Source of the DNA: Methanomassiliicoccaceae archaeon UBA480
Lineage (GTDB): Archaea > Thermoplasmatota > Thermoplasmata > Methanomassiliicoccales > Methanomethylophilaceae
Length of the DNA: 15,888 bases
Reading direction: 5' to 3'
NCBI GenBank assembly: GCA_002506425.1
Contig: DAXO01000056.1
Coordinates: 66,776-82,663, forward strand
Positions within the stretch are counted from its first letter, which is position 1. Each line of letters begins with the position of its first letter. The translations under genes were made by a program, and so were the position numbers. This document shows, in pieces, positions 13,542-15,888 of this stretch. Below the pieces are notes generated by a model. The model had not been told where the DNA came from. It did not search any database and saw nothing but the letters and a program-made list of their open reading frames with translations.

Positions 13542-14387
13542 ATGAGCACGGCTGTGGGACCCATGACTTTCGACGAGCTGTCGGAGCTGTACCGGGTCGA
13601 GATGAAGAGCGCATCCATCACGGAGCCCCGCAAGGACCTCTTCAGAGCCATGGCCAACCTTCTGACCACGCTGCGCCAGGAATACGACAGGCAGATGTCC
13701 GTCGATCCGGACTCCGTCATGGCGGAGGGTGCCGAGCAGCGCCGCAAGAAGGCCGAGCGCATATGCAAGGACGTGATGGTGCTCCGCACCAGGAAGATAG
13801 CCGCAATGGCCATCCGCGGCGCGGAAGGCGCCCGCAACGCCCTGGACTGCCTCACGGACGAGGAGCGCGAATACTACGAGGGCATGCTGGACCTCACCAA
13901 GCGTCAGCTCGCCGAAGTGGACCGCCTCAGAGGCAGGCGCACGACTGTGCCCACCAGGATCGACGAGCCCCCGAAGGCGGAAGAGCCCCCGGCCGTCCCG
14001 GAGCCTCCTGCGACCAGAACAGAACCCGTCCCTCCGATCGAAGAACCTGTCGTTCCGGACGAGGAGATGGACGCCTTCGACGACAACTTCGAGGAACCGT
14101 TCGACGTCCCCGAGGAGACTCGGAACGAACCCCCTGCGGAAGCGGAGGTGCACCCTGAAGAACCTGTCCCCGAACCTCCCGCCGAGCCGGCACCCAAGGT
14201 CGAGGAGAAAAAAGAAGAATCCGATCTCACGCCCGTCCTCATACGCGTGACGGAGGATCTGCCGGAGTTCGCAGGGCCGGACAGGGACTACAAGCTCTCC
14301 AAGGAGGACGTGGTGACCTTGCCGAAGGTGCTGGCGGACGTCCTGACGAATACGGGCAAGGCAGTGGCGATCAGGCCTACGCCTTGA
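13542..14387 (+). CDS. gins51: DNA replication complex GINS subunit Gins51
   Basis: GINS joins MCM and the Cdc45/RecJ-like factor in the archaeal replicative helicase. This 281-residue protein has the Gins51 order: helical A domain first (about 1-130; FDELSELYRVE near the start, LRQEYDR, RTRKIAAMAIRGAEGARNAL), then the small beta-rich B domain at the C-terminus (229-281: VLIRVTEDLPEFAGPD, YKLSKEDVVTLPKVLADVL, GKAVAI). Between them is a linker of about 98 residues rich in proline and glutamate, long and likely disordered; it contains one acidic-aromatic stretch, MDAFDDNFEEPF (176-187). Many archaeal Gins51 linkers are shorter (from memory). The start at 13542 fits the promoter; the ATG at 13563 is also possible. 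The stop overlaps the end of the convergent hydrolase gene by 11 bases. Confidence 0.9.
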   Translation: MSTAVGPMTFDELSELYRVEMKSASITEPRKDLFRAMANLLTTLRQEYDRQMSVDPDSVMAEGAEQRRKKAERICKDVMVLRTRKIAAMAIRGAEGARNALDCLTDEEREYYEGMLDLTKRQLAEVDRLRGRRTTVPTRIDEPPKAEEPPAVPEPPATRTEPVPPIEEPVVPDEEMDAFDDNFEEPFDVPEETRNEPPAEAEVHPEEPVPEPPAEPAPKVEEKKEESDLTPVLIRVTEDLPEFAGPDRDYKLSKEDVVTLPKVLADVLTNTGKAVAIRPTP

Positions 14388-15135
14388 GCGTCCTGGAATC
14401 CCCGAAGAACTCCAGACAATCGATCTTCATCCTTTTTATGCCGGTTATCTGAGCCACGGTCTCTCTGGCGATATCGGGCTCGTTGTTGGTCCTGCTCAGA
14501 TGGGCGAGGAACAGCTGCCTCGGCGAATCCGTCATGGTCTTGCGTATCGCGGCAGCCGTGTCGACATTGCACATGTGCCCATGGTCGCTGCCTATCAGCC
14601 TCTTCAGCGCAGGAGGATAGGGGCCGTTGACCAGCATCTGATTGTCGTAATTGGCCTCCACGACGGCTATGTCGGCCTGCTTGAGAGCCTCCATTATGGG
14701 AAATGTGAACGTCCCCGTGTCGGTGGCCAGAAGGACCTTCTTGTCGTCCACCTGGGTGAAGAAGGCGTTCGGCTGGACGGCATTGTGGGTGGTCGGAAGC
14801 GGAGTGACGTGGAACTGCCCCACGTCGAAGCTCTTCGACGGATCGAACGGCACATACTCGACGTTCCCCAGATTCAGCTCCGCGAACGTGGGCTCGTTGC
14901 ACATGATCGGAACCCCCAGCTTGCGGGCGGTGGCCCCTGCTCCGGAAACGTGGTCCGAATGCTCATGGGTTATCAGTATGGCTTTCACGCACTCCTTGTC
15001 GACGCCTTCCTGTTCCATCTGGGCGAGGATCTTCTTGCAGCTGATTCCGGCGTCGATCATGATGGCCTCGCCGTCGCTCTCTATGACGGTGCAATTGCCA
15101 TCGCTGCCGCTGGCCAGCACATGGACCTCCAACAT
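14377..15135 (-). CDS. MBL-fold metallo-hydrolase, YycJ-like
   Basis: This is a 252-residue metallo-beta-lactamase-fold hydrolase, probably cytoplasmic, with a two-metal site. Ligands can be named: HEHSDH (57-62), H117 in PTTHNA, D139 in ATDTG and H212 in LAHLSRTNNEP. The N-terminal LASGSDGNC and IDAGIS (27-32), plus GPYPPALKRLIGSDHGHMCN (171-190), are typical of the YycJ/WalJ group, some members of which are reported nucleases; the substrate here is unknown. The ATG at 15135 lies ten bases after the CBS gene stop, with AGGTCTGAGG before it, so the two are probably co-transcribed. Its 3' end overlaps gins51 by 11 bases. Confidence 0.9.
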   Translation of the reverse strand: MLEVHVLASGSDGNCTVIESDGEAIMIDAGISCKKILAQMEQEGVDKECVKAILITHEHSDHVSGAGATARKLGVPIMCNEPTFAELNLGNVEYVPFDPSKSFDVGQFHVTPLPTTHNAVQPNAFFTQVDDKKVLLATDTGTFTFPIMEALKQADIAVVEANYDNQMLVNGPYPPALKRLIGSDHGHMCNVDTAAAIRKTMTDSPRQLFLAHLSRTNNEPDIARETVAQITGIKRMKIDCLEFFGDSRTLKA

Positions 15136-15145
15136 CGGACCGGCC

Positions 15146-15622
15146 TCAGACCTTTCTCTTGTAGAGAGCGAAAATGATGTCTCCGCGGGTTATGATCCCC
15201 ACGACGACGCCCTTCTCGAGAACCGGCAGGCGGTTGACCTCCATGTCGATCATCGATCTGAGCACCTCCATGACGGGTGCGTCAGGAGACGTGGAGAGGA
15301 CAGTGCGGGTCATGATGTCGGAGACGAGCTTGTTGGAGATCTCCTCGGAAATCGTCCTGAGCTTCTCGTCCGGCTCGTTGGACGAATCCATGGAGTACAT
15401 GAGCATCACCGAATCGGAATTCTCCTTCTCCAGCTTCATCTGATAGTCCATGATCATCTGAAGGATGTCGTTCTCGCTGAGGATTCCGAGAAGATGGTTC
15501 CTGTTATCGACCACGGGGGCACCGGATATGTTGTCGAGTGCGAATTTCAGCACCGCCTTCTTCACGGTCTCGTCTGCCTTCAGCGTGACGACCTGCGTGG
15601 TCATCAGATCCCTTACCTTCAT
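15146..15622 (-). CDS. CBS-domain-pair protein
   Basis: This is a 158-residue protein made of two CBS domains, which usually bind adenosyl ligands (AMP, ATP, SAM) and act as sensors. CBS1 covers about 1-58 (KVRDLMTTQVVTLKADETV, then GAPVVDNRNHLLGILSENDI), CBS2 about 100-155 (VSDIMTRTVLSTSPDAPV, then RLPVLEKGVVVGIITRGDII). A charged helical insert of about 40 residues lies between them. No effector domain is present. GGAGG lies nine bases before the ATG at 15622; the ATG at 15631 directly abuts that GGAGG but is 28 bases from a TATA-like AATAAATCC, so it may be used on a leaderless transcript. The frame runs open further upstream without family similarity. Its job is unknown; the next gene is a metallo-hydrolase. 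Confidence 0.92.
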   Translation of the reverse strand: MKVRDLMTTQVVTLKADETVKKAVLKFALDNISGAPVVDNRNHLLGILSENDILQMIMDYQMKLEKENSDSVMLMYSMDSSNEPDEKLRTISEEISNKLVSDIMTRTVLSTSPDAPVMEVLRSMIDMEVNRLPVLEKGVVVGIITRGDIIFALYKRKV

Positions 15623-15641
15623 CTTGGACATCCTCCGAGGT

Positions 15642-15662
15642 ATGGATCCATATGGATTTATT
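15642..15662 (-). promoter_or_regulatory. Overlapping palindromes next to the CBS gene TATA box
   Basis: ATGGATCCAT (15642-15651) and ATCCATATGGAT (15646-15657) are perfect palindromes that overlap, and TATGGAT occurs twice, ten bases apart. They abut the A/T-rich GGATTTATT (15654-15662) that reads as a TATA box on the minus strand. The arrangement could be an operator placed over the CBS gene start site; this is inference from position only. Confidence 0.3.
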
Positions 15663-15773
15663 GATTTGCAAAGACCGCAAACTACGAAGTCGAAGGGAAA
15701 AAACCGACGAAATCGCACCTTTAGTTTCTGAAAACGGTATGTTCCGTCGCTTTTGAGATCGAATGAATGCATA

Positions 15774-15787
15774 CATTTATCTATAAG
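15774..15787 (+). promoter_or_regulatory. TATA box for tRNA-Lys(CUU)
   Basis: CATTTATCTATAAG is centred about 28 bases before the mature tRNA, so transcription would start at or within a few bases of it. The surrounding 130 bases up to the CBS gene are A/T-rich for this genome. On the minus strand the same element (CTTATAGATAAATG) could also give the CBS gene a leader of about 125 bases. Confidence 0.5.
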
Positions 15788-15808
15788 TAGGATATCAACT
15801 GCATTTGT

Positions 15809-15885
15809 GGGCCTGTAGCTCAGCTAGGTAGAGCGTCCGACTCTTAATCGGACGGCCAAGGGTTCGAATCCCTTCAGGCCCGCCA
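15809..15885 (+). tRNA. tRNA-Lys, anticodon CUU
   Basis: A full cloverleaf: acceptor GGGCCTG/CAGGCCC, D stem GCTC/GAGC, anticodon stem TCCGA/TCGGA, T stem AAGGG/CCCTT around TTCGAAT. The loop CTCTTAA gives anticodon CUU. The discriminator is G and CCA is encoded; the length is 77 with no intron. It is identical to tRNA-Lys(UUU) at 5302 except for seven positions, all between the D stem and the T stem. Confidence 0.98.
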
Positions 15886-15888
15886 CTT

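Noticed and set aside
1..15888. CRISPR array, insertion sequence, prophage, toxin-antitoxin or restriction genes.
   Set aside because: No spaced direct repeats, transposase, integrase or such families were found in reading both strands; every sizeable frame is a housekeeping gene or its mirror.

Overview
The window is a gene-dense stretch of archaeal housekeeping chromosome, G+C rich. Three features point to Thermoplasmata and most probably to a methylotrophic methanogen of the order Methanomassiliicoccales. RNA polymerase B is one uninterrupted gene, whereas most methanogens, Archaeoglobus and halophiles split it into B'' and B'. Several genes have TATA-like boxes about 26 bases before the start codon, as in leaderless archaeal transcripts. 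A DUF1638 gene is present, a family I associate with methylotrophic methanogens. The order-level placement is inference; the archaeal assignment (archaeal RNA polymerase, archaeal CoA pathway, Gins51, archaeal-type ProRS, DUF357) is firm.

Layout. 1-5378, minus strand: tRNA-Lys(UUU), then the RNA polymerase cluster rpoH-rpoB-rpoA1, with rpoA1 cut by the left edge. 5530-7199: a divergent pair, the tRNA m1A methyltransferase trmI (minus) and a DUF1638 gene (plus). 7243-9506: prs-proS on the minus strand, tightly packed. 9507-9788: an intergenic stretch with strong potential secondary structure. 9789-10961: a DUF357 gene (plus) converging on pantoate kinase (minus), with no in-frame stop for either at the junction. 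10964-13458, minus strand: an operon read as DUF167 - Toprim (UPF0292-like) - tmk - coaBC - pantoate kinase, with overlapping ends throughout except a 2-nt gap before pantoate kinase. 13542-15631: replication factor gins51 (plus) converging on a minus-strand pair, a CBS-domain gene then a YycJ-like metallo-hydrolase. 15809-15885: tRNA-Lys(CUU), plus strand.

How the genes work together. The first block makes the transcription machinery. trmI, proS and both lysine tRNAs serve translation. prs makes PRPP for nucleotide synthesis, and tmk supplies dTDP. Pantoate kinase and CoaBC are two parts of the archaeal CoA pathway and share an operon. gins51 belongs to the replicative helicase complex.

No insertion sequence, CRISPR array, phage gene or restriction system was seen. 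The most unusual spots are the stop-less convergent junction near 10089-10106, the alternately pairing segments at 9557-9616, and the two near-identical tRNA-Lys genes lying in inverted orientation 10.4 kb apart.
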